Shown here piece by piece: positions 9,560 to 18,983 of a stretch of DNA of 51,755 bases. Within the stretch, counting starts at the first letter, position 1, and each line of letters starts with the position of its first letter. The translations under genes were made by a program, and so were the position numbers. Where the stretch lies: the NCBI GenBank assembly GCA_016191995.1, contig JACPVA010000164.1:1-51755 (forward strand), given 5' to 3'. The notes below the pieces were generated by a model, which did no database searches, had not been told where the DNA came from, and worked only from the letters and a program-made list of their open reading frames with translations. Source of the DNA: Burkholderiales bacterium. Its GTDB lineage: Bacteria > Pseudomonadota > Gammaproteobacteria > Burkholderiales > Burkholderiaceae_C.

Positions 9560-11041
9560 GTGCAACCCTCCTTCACCACCCGGCTGACGTGGGTGCTGGC
9601 CCTGCTGCTGCTGGCCTATGGCAGCTTCGTCGCGCTGCTCGGCAAGCACCTGGCAGGCGAGCAGGAGGCGGAATCGCTGCAGCGCCTGTCGCGCGGCCTT
9701 GCCCTGCACATCGTCGAGCATTGGCCCGAGATCGCCGGCGCCGAACGCGCCGCGCGCGACGCGCTGCTGGACATGCTGATGACGGTGAATCCGGGGGTGC
9801 AGGTCTATGTGCTCGACGCCTCCGGGCGCGTGCGGCACTACCTTGGCGACCCTGGCATGGTGCAGCAGCACCAGGTGGACCTGGACGCCGTGCGGACCTT
9901 CCTGGACGGCGGCATGCTGCCGCTTCGCGGCACCGACCCCATGGGCTCGGGCGTTCCGCGCATCTTCAGCGCGGCCGCCTTCCCGCCGCAACCGGGGCAG
10001 AACGGCCCGCCGGGTTACCTGTACGTGGTGCTGGACGGCCGTGCCCGCGAGCAGGTGGCGGGCCAGATCGGTCCGCAGCGCCTGTGGCAGGGCGCGGCGC
10101 TGGCGGCGCTGGGCGGCTTGGTGGTGACGATGGCGGTGGGCATCTTCACTTTCAGGCGCCTGACGCTGCCGCTGCACCGGCTGGCCTCTCGAATGCGCGA
10201 CTATCAGCGGCGCAGTACGGGCAGCACCGGCACCTTGCAGCGGCAGCCGCGCCCGCCGCACGCGGCGGCGGCCGCGGGCGGCGACGAAGTCGGCGCCATC
10301 GACGAGGCCTTCGTCGAGATGACGCAGCGCATCGAATCCCAGGCGGCACGCGAGGAGCGGCAGGTGGCCGCACACCGCGAAATGATGGCCAGCGTGGCGC
10401 ACGACCTGCGGACGCCGCTGACGGCGCTGCATGGTCACCTGGAAGCGCTGGCCGGCGGCGCGAATGACGGCGAACGCCGCGCCCGTGTGCTGCAGGCGGC
10501 GCTGTCACAGAGTCGCAAGGTCAGCCGCCTGTCGCAGCAGCTCTTCGAGCTGGCAGCGCTGCAGTCCAGCTCGCAGGTGCTGCACCGCGAACGATTCCGA
10601 CTCGACGAACTGGTGACCGATGCGGTGCAGAAATTCGAGCTGGCCGACGACTCGCCGTCGGTTACGCTGTCCGGTGCGCCGCCCGGCCGGCTGGAACTGG
10701 ACGGCGACCTGCATCTCATCGAGCGCGCCCTCACCAACCTGATCGACAACGCGGTACGCCACGCCCCGGGTCCCGTTCACGTGAGCGTTCGGCGCGAGGG
10801 TTCGCAGGCCGAGATCGTGGTCGAAGATGCCGGCCCCGGGCTGCCGGGGGAACTGCATGCGCGACTGGACCGGGGGGCATCGCTGCGCGACCCGCCCATC
10901 AAGCGCGCCAGTGGCGGCATCGGCGGCCTCGGCCTGGCGATCGCGCAACGCGTGGCGGTGCTGCACGGCGGCAGCCTGCGACCCTTGCCGGCGCCGCAGG
11001 GCGGCACGCGCCTGTGCCTCGCCTTGCCCCTTGCGCCCTGA
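9560..11041 (+). CDS. Sensor histidine kinase, partner of the 8856 regulator
   Basis: About 493 aa from GTG 9560, which has GGAGGG nine bases upstream; TTG 9554 overlaps the regulator stop and is less likely. Layout: membrane helix (WVLALLLLAYGSFVALLG), periplasmic sensor of about 140 residues, second helix (LAALGGLVVTMAVGIFTF), HAMP, then HisKA with the phospho-acceptor in SVAHDLRTPLTAL and HATPase with the N box NLIDNAVRHA, G1 EDAGPGLP and G2 region GGIGGLGLAIA. The periplasmic domain (VQVYVLDASGRVRHYLGDPG) looks PAS/CACHE-like. The HAMP region has an Ala/Pro/Gly insertion before GGDEVGAIDEAF. Ligand unknown. Confidence 0.92.
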   Translation: MQPSFTTRLTWVLALLLLAYGSFVALLGKHLAGEQEAESLQRLSRGLALHIVEHWPEIAGAERAARDALLDMLMTVNPGVQVYVLDASGRVRHYLGDPGMVQQHQVDLDAVRTFLDGGMLPLRGTDPMGSGVPRIFSAAAFPPQPGQNGPPGYLYVVLDGRAREQVAGQIGPQRLWQGAALAALGGLVVTMAVGIFTFRRLTLPLHRLASRMRDYQRRSTGSTGTLQRQPRPPHAAAAAGGDEVGAIDEAFVEMTQRIESQAAREERQVAAHREMMASVAHDLRTPLTALHGHLEALAGGANDGERRARVLQAALSQSRKVSRLSQQLFELAALQSSSQVLHRERFRLDELVTDAVQKFELADDSPSVTLSGAPPGRLELDGDLHLIERALTNLIDNAVRHAPGPVHVSVRREGSQAEIVVEDAGPGLPGELHARLDRGASLRDPPIKRASGGIGGLGLAIAQRVAVLHGGSLRPLPAPQGGTRLCLALPLAP

Positions 11042-11476
11042 TCCGGTCGGCGCCGCATCGACTTCAGCCGCCACTCATGCGTCGAGGCCGGGGTCGAGGT
11101 GGCGACGCGGGAGGCGGCACGAGGCACCGTCAGCCCGGGACCGGAATACGGCACAGGTGCTCGGCAGCTTCGCCGCAGGATGCTGGCAGGGACCCCCTGG
11201 AGCGCCAGGACCGTCAACGGCGGACCACCGACGGACGTGAACGGACCTTGGCGCCAATGCGTGATCCCAGGCCTGCCGAGTCCCCGCCAAGCGGACCGTC
11301 GTGACCTACACCCCGTGCAGCACCCGGCGATGCCAGGGCCGGCAGCCGCGCCGAAGCTCGGGGTCCGCGCGACCGCGCCGCTGTCGGCCGCGACTGCCCC
11401 GAGACCCGCTTGCCCAGGCAGGGAGTCTGCTCGGGGCGGTGACGCTCGTGATCCCGACCACGGCCAGCCTCGCCTC
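11042..11476. other. Intergenic region, nothing recognised
   Basis: About 435 bp between the kinase and the convergent TPR gene. All frames are low-complexity or Arg/Pro-rich and none has a ribosome-binding site. I see no strong hairpin or repeat. Confidence 0.5.
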
Positions 11477-13453
11477 CTACAGCCGGGCGATGTCGGGCGC
11501 CGCGCCGCCGAGCCAGGCCCGCGCGTAAGCCTGGCGCGCCGAGGCCTCGGCCTTTGCATCGCCCTTGCGCTTGTAGACCTCCGCCAGGCCCGCCAGCGCC
11601 CAGCCGTTGCCGCGCACGCGCACCAGCGAGTCGCGAAGCGACTTCTCGGCTGCATCGAGCTTGCCCTGCCGCAGGTACACCGAGCCCAGCGACTGGCGGA
11701 CCGGGTAGTACCAGTACGGCGGCTCCATGTAGGCCAGTGAGTCCTCGATCTCGACCGCCTCTTCGTAGGCCTTGGCCGCCCCGGCGAGGTCGCCCAGCGC
11801 GTCGGCCAGGCGTGCGGTCGCCACCAGGCGCGCGGTCTGCACGATCTCCTTGCCCGGCACCGCCCAGTCCGTGTACGGCTTGAACTCGGCCTGCTGCTCG
11901 ATCGCGGCGATGGCGTCGATTTCGCGCCGCGCTGCGGCGGCGTCCTTCTTTGCCGCGAACCCGAGCGCGCGCGCATAGTGCGCCAGCGCGGACACCACGA
12001 CCTGCTCCTTCGGCGGTGCCTTCAGGGCGAAGATCGCTTCGGGTGCGCTGAAGATCGCGTGCGCGAGGTAGGGTGCGGCCTTGATGGGTTCCAGCAACGC
12101 GAACTGCGCGACCACCGCGTCGGACAGCGACGCGTCGAGCTTGGCTGCTGCATCGAGCGCGGTCGCGCCGTCGCCACCCATCTGCGCGGAGACCAGCACG
12201 AAGTGGATGTTGTGCGGGTAGTAGGCCGACTTGTACATCGGGTCCGACGGCGAGGTGCTGAAATATTGCTCGTCGACGGCCATCGCGCGCTTGTTGATCT
12301 CCAGCGACTCTCTATAAAGTCCGACGCGGTAGTAGATGTGGGCCGGCATGTGCACGACGTGGCCCGCGCCCGGCATCAAGGCGGCCAGCCGCCGCGCATG
12401 CGGCAGCGCGCGATCGGGCTTCGTCGCCGCCTCGACCGCATGGATGTAGAGGTGGATCGCCCCCGGGTGATCGGGATTGCGCGCCAGCACCTTCTCCAGC
12501 GCCGCGAGCAACTCGCCGGCGCGACCCTTGGGTTTCGCGCCCCCCGCCTCCCAGTAGTCCCAGGGCTGCGTGTCCATCACGGACTCGGCGTAGAGCGTGA
12601 GGACCGTGTCGTCACCCGGATAATTCACGGCCACGGACTTCATCGCGTCGGCGAAGGCCGCGTCGAGCGCGGCGCGCTCGGCCGTCGGATCCGCCGAGTA
12701 GCGCTTCTGGAGCGCTGCGATCAACGCACGATCCTTCGCCGGAGCGTCCGGCGCCAGTTCCACAGCCTTGGCAAGCGCGGCAAGCGCCGCCGCCGCCGCC
12801 GCGGGCATCATTGGCGCGTTGATATTCGGCCCGAGTACCAGCGCCTCGCCCCACCAAGCCATCGCGAGCTTCGGGTCCAGCTTCTGCGCGGTCTGGAAGG
12901 CGCGTTGCGCCTCGGCGTGGTTGAACGCGAAGGCCCAGCGGACGCCCTGGTCGAAGTAGGCCTGGGCCCTGGCGTCGCGCGTTCCGACCTTGAAGGACAG
13001 CGTGCCGAGGTTGTCGTAGAGCGGCACGTCGCCGCCCGCGGCCTGCATCGGCTGCGGCTTGAAGGGTCGAGTCTCGGTCTGCGCGAGGACCAGCGCCTGG
13101 AGCAAGGGCGGACGTCCGGCGACGGCTGGAGCGCACACATTGCCCGATTCGGAGAGCAGCGGGTCGTAGGACTCATCTCCGGACGGCGCGACGCCGCGGC
13201 TCGCCATCCGATCGACCGCGCCAAACAGGCCAGCCAGCGTCCAGTCCGTGCCGACGCCGCGCAGGGCGGTGCGGGCGGGCTGCCCGTCGAAGGCGGCGAC
13301 GCTCCGGCCCTGCTCGCTGTCCGCGTTCCCGGCTGCGCAAGCCAGGGTGAAGAACAATGCAACAAGGGTAGACAGCTGGGGGTGACGCACGCTCGTGCGG
13401 GGCGCGTCTGCCGAGCTGGGTTGCCGACGAGGTCCCAAGTAGCGTGCATGCAT
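11477..13453 (-). CDS. Large exported TPR protein of unknown function
   Basis: A 658-aa protein. ATG 13453 follows AGAGGAGAAAGAC, a strong ribosome-binding site; the frame upstream is not needed. A hydrophobic export signal (LSTLVALFFTLACAAGNADS) is followed by helix-turn-helix repeats. First is a Sel1/TPR-like block around ARAQAYFDQGVRWAFAFNHA and EAQRAFQTAQKLDPKLAMAW, later NPDHPGAIHLYIHAVEAA, GHVVHMPAHIYYRVGLYRES, and terminal TPRs (DLAGAAKAYEEAVEIEDSLA; RQGKLDAAEKSLRDSLVRVR). The HMPAHIY and HLYIHAVEA motifs recur in a conserved family of periplasmic TPR proteins with no assigned activity. Monocistronic. Confidence 0.8.
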   Translation of the reverse strand: MHARYLGPRRQPSSADAPRTSVRHPQLSTLVALFFTLACAAGNADSEQGRSVAAFDGQPARTALRGVGTDWTLAGLFGAVDRMASRGVAPSGDESYDPLLSESGNVCAPAVAGRPPLLQALVLAQTETRPFKPQPMQAAGGDVPLYDNLGTLSFKVGTRDARAQAYFDQGVRWAFAFNHAEAQRAFQTAQKLDPKLAMAWWGEALVLGPNINAPMMPAAAAAALAALAKAVELAPDAPAKDRALIAALQKRYSADPTAERAALDAAFADAMKSVAVNYPGDDTVLTLYAESVMDTQPWDYWEAGGAKPKGRAGELLAALEKVLARNPDHPGAIHLYIHAVEAATKPDRALPHARRLAALMPGAGHVVHMPAHIYYRVGLYRESLEINKRAMAVDEQYFSTSPSDPMYKSAYYPHNIHFVLVSAQMGGDGATALDAAAKLDASLSDAVVAQFALLEPIKAAPYLAHAIFSAPEAIFALKAPPKEQVVVSALAHYARALGFAAKKDAAAARREIDAIAAIEQQAEFKPYTDWAVPGKEIVQTARLVATARLADALGDLAGAAKAYEEAVEIEDSLAYMEPPYWYYPVRQSLGSVYLRQGKLDAAEKSLRDSLVRVRGNGWALAGLAEVYKRKGDAKAEASARQAYARAWLGGAAPDIARL

Positions 13454-13971
13454 GTCTTTCTCCTCTTGCCCGTCGAAGACGTCTGCCGAGTGACTGCGCG
13501 CCACGTGAGCAGACAACGAGCACGCATCGGGAACGGCGACGGCGCTGCGCGCCCCCACGGCACGAGCGATCTTGCGCGTCCTGAAAACCACAGTCCAGTC
13601 GGGTGTCCAGAAAGCGACCCTGAAGCAGGGTTGCTTAGGGGGAAGCCAGTTCGGGCCCTCGTTCGATCGGTCAGAAGCGCGGCGCCGGCTGAAGCCCACG
13701 ATGCGGCCGGGCCGTGAACTCGCACCGGCCCTTCGTGCATGGGTCAAGGGTTGCAGAGCCGCTTCCTGGCGCCTCACCGATCGCCCCCATTTCCGATGCT
13801 CGAAGCCCCACATCTGGGAACCGGGCAAACGCTGCGTTCCTCGGTGACGAACCAGGATGCAGCGAGGCTGCTGTTCGCGGCCGGCCCTGAATGGCCGATA
13901 GGCATCGTTCGACGCTGGACAAGCGAGGGTCCCGCCGGCCCCGATCGGGCGTCAGGCAAGACCGCTGCACG
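13454..13971. other. Intergenic region, nothing recognised
   Basis: About 518 bp upstream of the TPR gene and downstream of the tex remnant. Frames on both strands around 13570-13850 have somewhat natural composition but no ribosome-binding site or family resemblance. It may hold degraded coding DNA, in keeping with the broken tex next to it. Confidence 0.4.
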
Positions 13972-14439
13972 CTACCGGCGTCGTTGCAGCCCCGCGAAGG
14001 CGGCCGCCATCGCCGCCTGGCCGCGTTCCACGGTCGCGGCGCGTCCGGCGCGGCCCCGCATCTCGCCCCGGCCCGGCCCCATGTCGACCGCAGATGCGTG
14101 GCGCGCCTCGGCGCCCTGCTTCTTCGTCAGCGCGATTCGCTTGCGCGCCAGATCGACCTCGAGCACCTCGACCTCGACCACGTCGACGGTGCGCACCACT
14201 TCGCGCGCATCCTTGCCGAAGCGGTCGGCGAGCTGGCTTGCGTGGACCAGGCCGCCCTCGTGCACGCTCAGGTCGATGAAGGCGCAAAAGCCAGCGACCT
14301 TGCTGACCGTGGCTTCGAGCGTCATGCCCGGCTTCAGGGTCCGGATGTCTTCGACGCCGTCGCCGAAGCGCGCGACCTTGAAGTCCGGGCGCGGGTCGCG
14401 GCCGGGCTTCTCGAGTCCGGCGAGGATGTCGCTGACCAT
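13972..14439 (-). pseudogene. tex: 5'-truncated tex (S1-domain C-terminal remnant)
   Basis: The frame encodes only the last ~155 residues of the ~770-aa transcription accessory protein Tex. It begins with the pre-S1 linker (VSDILAGLEKPGRDPRPDFK), continues through the S1 RNA-binding domain (LKPGMTLEATVSKVAGFCAF, LVHASQLADRFGKDAREVV, VLEVDLARKRIALTKKQ) and ends with the family's normal C-terminus (AAMAAAFAGL). Homology stops abruptly near 14439. The frame stays open upstream to 14517 but that stretch (MAIMIVATASIAGAI) does not resemble Tex. No ribosome-binding site is obvious. The N-terminal YqgF/HhH portion is absent, so this is most likely a deletion remnant; a small expressed S1 protein is less likely. 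Confidence 0.75.
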
Positions 14440-14608
14440 GATCGCGCCGGCGATGCTGGCGGTGGCGACGATCATGATCGCCATCTCGACCCTGCTGGCC
14501 CTCGGCCTGCAGCGCATTCAGCGGCGCATGCAGCGCACCATCGGGCACCGGCGCTGAGTGGCCTCGTGAGGCGCCAGCAAGGGCAGGGCCGCCGCCGCGC
14601 CGCGCAGC

Positions 14609-15265
14609 TCAGGGCCCGGCCTCGAGCAAGCCGGCAACCTGCACGTGGCCCGCGTCACGGGCGATCCGTGCGGCGCTGAAGCCGCGGTCATCGCGCAGGT
14701 CGGTCCGTGCACCGTGCGCGAGCAGCAACCTGACCATATCGGCCTGGCCCTGGCCGGCGGCCCACATCAGCGCCGTCAGCCGGTTGGCATAGAGCGCATC
14801 GACGGCGATGCCATGCGCCAGCAGCACCTGCACCACCTCGCCGTGGCCGAGCGCGGCGGCGTAAACCATCGCCGAGCGCTCCATGCGATCGACCGGCTCG
14901 GTGCGTGCCCCGGCGGCGAGCAGGCGGCGCACGACCGGGGCATGGCCGAAGTAGGCCGCGCCGATCAGCGGCGTCACACCTTCGAGCGACGGCTGCTGGA
15001 CATCGGCACCGGCCGCGAGCAGGCGCTCGACCATCGCCAGCTGACCCTTCTCGGCAGCGACCAGCAGGCTGGTCTTGCCCAGGCGATTGCGCGAATTGGG
15101 CGCGGCGCCCTCGTCGAGCACGCGGCTCAGCGTCGCCAGGTCGCCCTGTCGCGCCGCCACCAGCAACTGCGCGTTCAAGGCGGGATGACTGGCATGCTGC
15201 GCCGCCGCAGACATGGCGGCGCTGATCAACAACGCGGCCGACAAACTAGGGGGGGCAAGACGCAT
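14609..15265 (-). CDS. Periplasmic ankyrin-repeat protein
   Basis: A 218-aa protein with a signal peptide (LSAALLISAAMSAAAQ) and about five ankyrin repeats: NAQLLVAARQGDLATLSRVL, GKTSLLVAAEKGQLAMVERL, GVTPLIGAAYFGHAPVVRRL, RSAMVYAAALGHGEVVQVLL, LTALMWAAGQGQADMVRLLL. Each has the consensus loop and helix pair. ATG 15265 has GGAG ten bases upstream. It is divergent from the PQQ dehydrogenase gene with ~200 bp between. Ankyrin proteins are often encoded beside periplasmic oxidoreductases, where they may help assembly or protection; that role is inference. Confidence 0.85.
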   Translation of the reverse strand: MRLAPPSLSAALLISAAMSAAAQHASHPALNAQLLVAARQGDLATLSRVLDEGAAPNSRNRLGKTSLLVAAEKGQLAMVERLLAAGADVQQPSLEGVTPLIGAAYFGHAPVVRRLLAAGARTEPVDRMERSAMVYAAALGHGEVVQVLLAHGIAVDALYANRLTALMWAAGQGQADMVRLLLAHGARTDLRDDRGFSAARIARDAGHVQVAGLLEAGP

Positions 15266-15473
15266 GAGACCACGCTCCGCTGCGAACGCCGCGCGGTGCA
15301 GGACACGCGGCAGGACAAAGACCACACTTGCATTGAGTCTAGCGCTCGCTAAGCTCGCTGTCGCACGCGTTCCCGCAAGGCCATGAGCTCGTGGCCCCAC
15401 CGGGAACCTCCGCGCTCCGGTGCGCCCGGGTCTGCCGAGGCGCTGCCTTCAGAACGCAACGAGGAGCCTCTCC

Positions 15474-17213
15474 ATGACCGTCTTGAATTCGAACCGCCCG
15501 CCGTGGCGCACCCTGTTCACCGCTGCGGCGGCAGCGGCTGCATGCAGCGCGCCCGCGACGCAGGCGCAGGAAGTCCAGGGCGGTGCGGCTGCCACCGGCT
15601 CGCCGGTGCCCAAGGCCATCTCGGTCGCGCAGGCCAGGCTCGACGCGGCCGACAAGGACAGCGCGAACTTCCTGCACTCGAACATGAGCTACGCGCAGAC
15701 GCGCTACTACCCGGCGGCGCAGATCAACACCAGGAACGTCGGCAGGTTGAAGCCCGCGTTCGTGTTCCAGACCGAAGTCGTCGAGTCGATGGAAACCGCG
15801 CCGATCGTCGTCGACGGCGTCATGTACCTGACCACCTCGTACAACCACGTGTACGCCATCGATGCCGCGACCGGCAAGGAGTTCTGGCACTACAAGCACA
15901 AGCAGGGGCCGGTCACGACCTACTGCTGCGGCCCGAACAATCGCGGCGTCGCGATCATGGGCGACCGCGTCTTCATGGGCACGCTCGACGCGAAGATGGT
16001 GGCGCTCGATGCCAAGACCGGCAAGATGCTGTGGAGCACGCAGATCGCCGACCCCGAGCTCGGCTACTCCGAGACGATGGCGCCGGTGGCCGTGAACGGC
16101 AAGATCCTGATCGGCACGAACGGCGGCGAGTACGGCGTGCGCGGCTTCGTCAAGGCCTATGACGCCAACGACGGCAAGCTGCTGTGGACGCATTACTCGA
16201 TCCCCGAGAAGGGACACGAGGGGGTTTGGGCGGTCAACGATGCCACCGGCCGCAACATGTTGCGTGACATCGCCGCCGAGAAGAAGCAACTGGCCGAAAA
16301 GGGCGGCGACTTCTACAAGACGCTGGGCGGCGGGGTATGGATGGCCCCGGCGGTCGACCTCGAGACCAACACGGTGTTCTACGTTGCCGGCAACCCCAGC
16401 CCCGACCTGTATGGCACCGAGCGCCCGGGCGACAACCTCTACACCAACTCGATGGTGGCGATCGACCTCGACACCGGCAACTACAAGTGGCACTACCAGT
16501 ACATCGCGCACGACGTGTGGGATCTCGATGCCGTGTCGCCGGTGATCCTGACCGAGGCCAAGGGCAAGGACGGCAAGATGCGCAAGGTCGCCATCCACGG
16601 CGGCAAGACCGGCCATGTCTACGTTCACGACCGCGCCACCGGCGAGTTGATCCGCCACTCCGAGGCCATGGTGCCGCAGGAGAACATGTGGGTGCTGCCG
16701 ACGACGGCCGGCGCACGCATGCTGCCGGGCGCCAATGGCGGCGTCGAGTGGAGCCCGATGGCGGTCAACCCGAAGCATCGGCTGGCCTACGCGGCCAACC
16801 TGCACCAGCCGATGACCTACCACGTCGAGCCGGCCAAGTACCCCGGTGGCAAGTTGTGGCTGGGCGGCGCCTTCAAGACCATCCCGAGCGAGAAGCAATG
16901 GGGCCGTCTGGCGGCGGTAAACCTCGACACCGGCAAGGTGGCCTGGAAGTTCGACACCGAACAACCGCTGATCGGCGGCGTGCTGGCGACGGCGGGTGAC
17001 CTGGTCTTCAACGGCGAAGGCAACGGCTACTTCCGCGCCTTCGACGCCAAGACCGGCAAGAAGCTGTGGGAGTTCCAGTGCGGCGCCGGCGTCAATGCCC
17101 CGGCGGTTTCCTACACCGTGAACGGCAAGCAGTACGTTGCGGTGGCGGCCGGCGGCAACACCCAGCTCGACTTCAAGCGCGGCAACTCGGTGTTCGTGTT
17201 CGCGCTGCCGTAG
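15474..17213 (+). CDS. PQQ-dependent (quinoprotein) dehydrogenase
   Basis: A 579-aa periplasmic enzyme; ATG 15474 follows GAGGAG. Signal peptide [14 protein letters not shown], then an eight-bladed propeller. Visible: vicinal disulfide Cys pair in [12 protein letters not shown], multiple tryptophan-docking repeats ([60 protein letters not shown]) and the active-site segment [13 protein letters not shown]. In that segment the catalytic Asp (WD) is followed two residues later by another Asp, the position that is Ala or Ser in Ca-type MxaF/ExaA enzymes and Asp in lanthanide-type XoxF/PedH. It lacks a fused cytochrome; the dihaem cytochrome downstream is a likely electron acceptor. Substrate (an alcohol or aldehyde) is unknown. 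Confidence 0.88.
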   Translation: MTVLNSNRPPWRTLFTAAAAAAACSAPATQAQEVQGGAAATGSPVPKAISVAQARLDAADKDSANFLHSNMSYAQTRYYPAAQINTRNVGRLKPAFVFQTEVVESMETAPIVVDGVMYLTTSYNHVYAIDAATGKEFWHYKHKQGPVTTYCCGPNNRGVAIMGDRVFMGTLDAKMVALDAKTGKMLWSTQIADPELGYSETMAPVAVNGKILIGTNGGEYGVRGFVKAYDANDGKLLWTHYSIPEKGHEGVWAVNDATGRNMLRDIAAEKKQLAEKGGDFYKTLGGGVWMAPAVDLETNTVFYVAGNPSPDLYGTERPGDNLYTNSMVAIDLDTGNYKWHYQYIAHDVWDLDAVSPVILTEAKGKDGKMRKVAIHGGKTGHVYVHDRATGELIRHSEAMVPQENMWVLPTTAGARMLPGANGGVEWSPMAVNPKHRLAYAANLHQPMTYHVEPAKYPGGKLWLGGAFKTIPSEKQWGRLAAVNLDTGKVAWKFDTEQPLIGGVLATAGDLVFNGEGNGYFRAFDAKTGKKLWEFQCGAGVNAPAVSYTVNGKQYVAVAAGGNTQLDFKRGNSVFVFALP

Positions 17214-17232
17214 CCGCCAGACTGGCGCACAG

Positions 17233-17265
17233 GGCCCTGGCAGCCTGCCTCTGCCGGGGCCTTTT
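17233..17265 (+). terminator. Intrinsic terminator after the PQQ dehydrogenase
   Basis: GGCCC-t-GGCAG (17233-17243) pairs with CTGCC-g-GGGCC (17251-17261) through a 7-nt loop and is followed at once by TTTT. This is the clearest rho-independent terminator in the window. It lies 20 bp past the dehydrogenase stop and before the cytochrome gene, so the cytochrome is either separately promoted or expressed by read-through. Confidence 0.75.
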
Positions 17266-17292
17266 CATGATCGCCTCCGAGGATCGATCCGC

Positions 17293-17856
17293 ATGCAATT
17301 CGCAACGCTGGCGCTCGCGCTGGCTGCCGCCGCAGCGGCGCCTGGCGCCCTCGCCCAAGCACCCGCGCGCGCCGCCGTCTGCGTCGCCTGCCACGGCGAA
17401 GGCGGCAACTCGACGATCACGACCAATCCGATCCTGGCCGGCCAGACCGCGCGCTACCTGTACCTGCAACTGCGCGACTTCCAGGAGGGCCGGCGCAGCG
17501 ACCCGCAGATGTCGCCGATGGTGGCCGGCCTGTCGCGCGACGAGTTGCGCGAACTGGCCGACTATTTCGCTGCGCAGAAGCCCAAGCCGCAGACCTTCAA
17601 GGCCGATCCCGCCAAGGCCAGGCTCGGCAAGGCCAAGGCCGACGAAACGCTGTGCACGATGTGCCACCTGGGCGGCTTCGCCGGCCAGAACGAGATCCCG
17701 CGAACGGCCGGGCAGCATTACGACTACACCGTCAAGCAGTTGCGCGACTTCAAGGCCAGGCGCCGCACCAACGACGCCGGCAACATGACCAGCGTGGCCA
17801 ATACGCTCGACGATGCCGACATCGAGAACCTGGCCCACTACCTGGTCGGGTTGTAG
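17293..17856 (+). CDS. Dihaem cytochrome c (c4-like)
   Basis: A 187-aa exported protein with signal peptide (LALALAAAAAAPGALAQA) and two c-type haem motifs, CVACH (about residue 31) and CTMCH (about residue 121). Each sits in a ~80-residue cytochrome c fold with a likely Met ligand (SPMVAGLS and GNMTSVANTL). Both halves share the pattern YLxLQLRDFQEGRR / YTVKQLRDFKARRR, showing internal duplication as in cytochrome c4. GAGG precedes the ATG. Probably an electron shuttle from the PQQ dehydrogenase to a terminal oxidase or to the denitrification enzymes. Confidence 0.9.
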   Translation: MQFATLALALAAAAAAPGALAQAPARAAVCVACHGEGGNSTITTNPILAGQTARYLYLQLRDFQEGRRSDPQMSPMVAGLSRDELRELADYFAAQKPKPQTFKADPAKARLGKAKADETLCTMCHLGGFAGQNEIPRTAGQHYDYTVKQLRDFKARRRTNDAGNMTSVANTLDDADIENLAHYLVGL

Positions 17857-18337
17857 CGCCGCCGCGCCGAGGCCTGGACGGCGCGTACCAGGCGCAGCGA
17901 CAGCAGCGCGCTGTGCCGGGAGCCGGTCTCGAAGACGCGGTCGTTGGCGGCGTTGACGATGACGCTGCCGACACAGTCCCGATCGTCGAGGTCGCCCGCG
18001 CGCAGCAGCGTCTGCAGCGTCGCGGAATCGCCCAGTCGCCAGGCCCGGTATGGGTGCCTGCGCCCGCGCGTTGCCCTGGTTCGGCAGACCGTTGACCGTT
18101 CACAAGCGGCGCCTTCGGCCTCGGCCCAGGCGTTGACCATGGGTCTCGCAGCGTCGAGTCGGCATGTGGCGAAGCACCTGAGTGCGGCCCGCCGGTGCCC
18201 TCCGCCGCGTCGCCTCCCCCGGGTGCCTCTGGGGTGGTCCGCACGGCAGCCCGGCGGCGGCGGGACCAGGACGGCGGATATCCGAACAGGGCCATTCGAG
18301 CGCACGCAGTTCTCGTCCGCTCGGACGCGAACCCGGA
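17857..18337 (-). other. Intergenic region with a possible minus-strand coding remnant
   Basis: On the minus strand, about 18065 to 17838, one frame reads with natural composition (YRAWRLGDSATLQTLLRAGD, then CVGSVIVNAANDRVFETG, ending RRRYNPTR). The pattern GD...IVNAAN recalls the start of macro domains, but the following Gly-rich loop is missing. It runs into the cytochrome stop codon and has no convincing start. The rest of the region shows nothing. Confidence 0.3.
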
Positions 18338-18913
18338 TCAGCGCTTCTCGGTGACGCCGTCGGGGGATTCGCCGGGCAGCTCGCAGAAACCATGTTGCTC
18401 GGCGCCGAGCGCGGTGTTGAATCGGGCGCTCATGTTCTGGAACGCGATCCACGCCGTCAGCGCGACGATCTGGTCGTCGCTGAAATGCGCGCGCAGCGTC
18501 CCGATGTCCGCGTCGACGACCGCGTCGCAGCGTTGCGTGAGCTTCTCGGCATAGTCGAGCGCGGCGCGCTCGCGGTCGTCGAAGCGGTCGCTGTCGCGCC
18601 AGCGGCCCACGGCCGCCACCTTGTCGCGCTGGCCTCCGGCCGCGAGGACGTGGTGCGCGTTCAGGTCGACGCAGAAATCGCAGCCGACGAGCTGCGCGAC
18701 GCGCACCGAGACCAGGCTGCGCAGCCGCGCCTCGACCGGGTTGCGGTGGCCGAAGGCGCCCAGCAGCCCGAGCATGCCGAGGAAAGGCCCGGGCAGCCTG
18801 CCCCACAGCAGCGCCGGGGCGAGCACCGAGCCGTATTTCCGCACCTGGCGCCTGAGCACCCAGCGCACCGGCCAGGGATAACGATCGATGGCCTTGGGCG
18901 CAATGCGTGCCAC
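18338..18913 (-). CDS. Carboxymuconolactone decarboxylase / AhpD-like protein
   Basis: About 191 aa from GTG 18913, which has GAGG five bases upstream; longer frames shadow the neighbouring gene. The all-helical CMD fold contains the redox motif in VGCDFCVDLNAHHVLAAGG (Cys-x-x-Cys and a nearby His pair), then DDRERAALDYAEKLTQRCDA and FSDDQIVALTAWIAFQNMSA. Family members are peroxidase-like or thiol-disulfide proteins. It lies 70 bp downstream of the cytochrome b-flavoreductase gene on the same strand and may be the last gene of that operon. Confidence 0.82.
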   Translation of the reverse strand: MARIAPKAIDRYPWPVRWVLRRQVRKYGSVLAPALLWGRLPGPFLGMLGLLGAFGHRNPVEARLRSLVSVRVAQLVGCDFCVDLNAHHVLAAGGQRDKVAAVGRWRDSDRFDDRERAALDYAEKLTQRCDAVVDADIGTLRAHFSDDQIVALTAWIAFQNMSARFNTALGAEQHGFCELPGESPDGVTEKR

Positions 18914-18983
18914 GCGCGCCTCGCGATTGCTCGTCCCGGGCCCGGAAGCGCCGGCCGCGTGAAGCCGCCCCGCCGCGCCGGGG

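Noticed and set aside
13572-13847. 91-codon plus-strand frame upstream of the TPR gene
   Set aside because: No ribosome-binding site, no recognisable family, and an equally plausible frame on the other strand.
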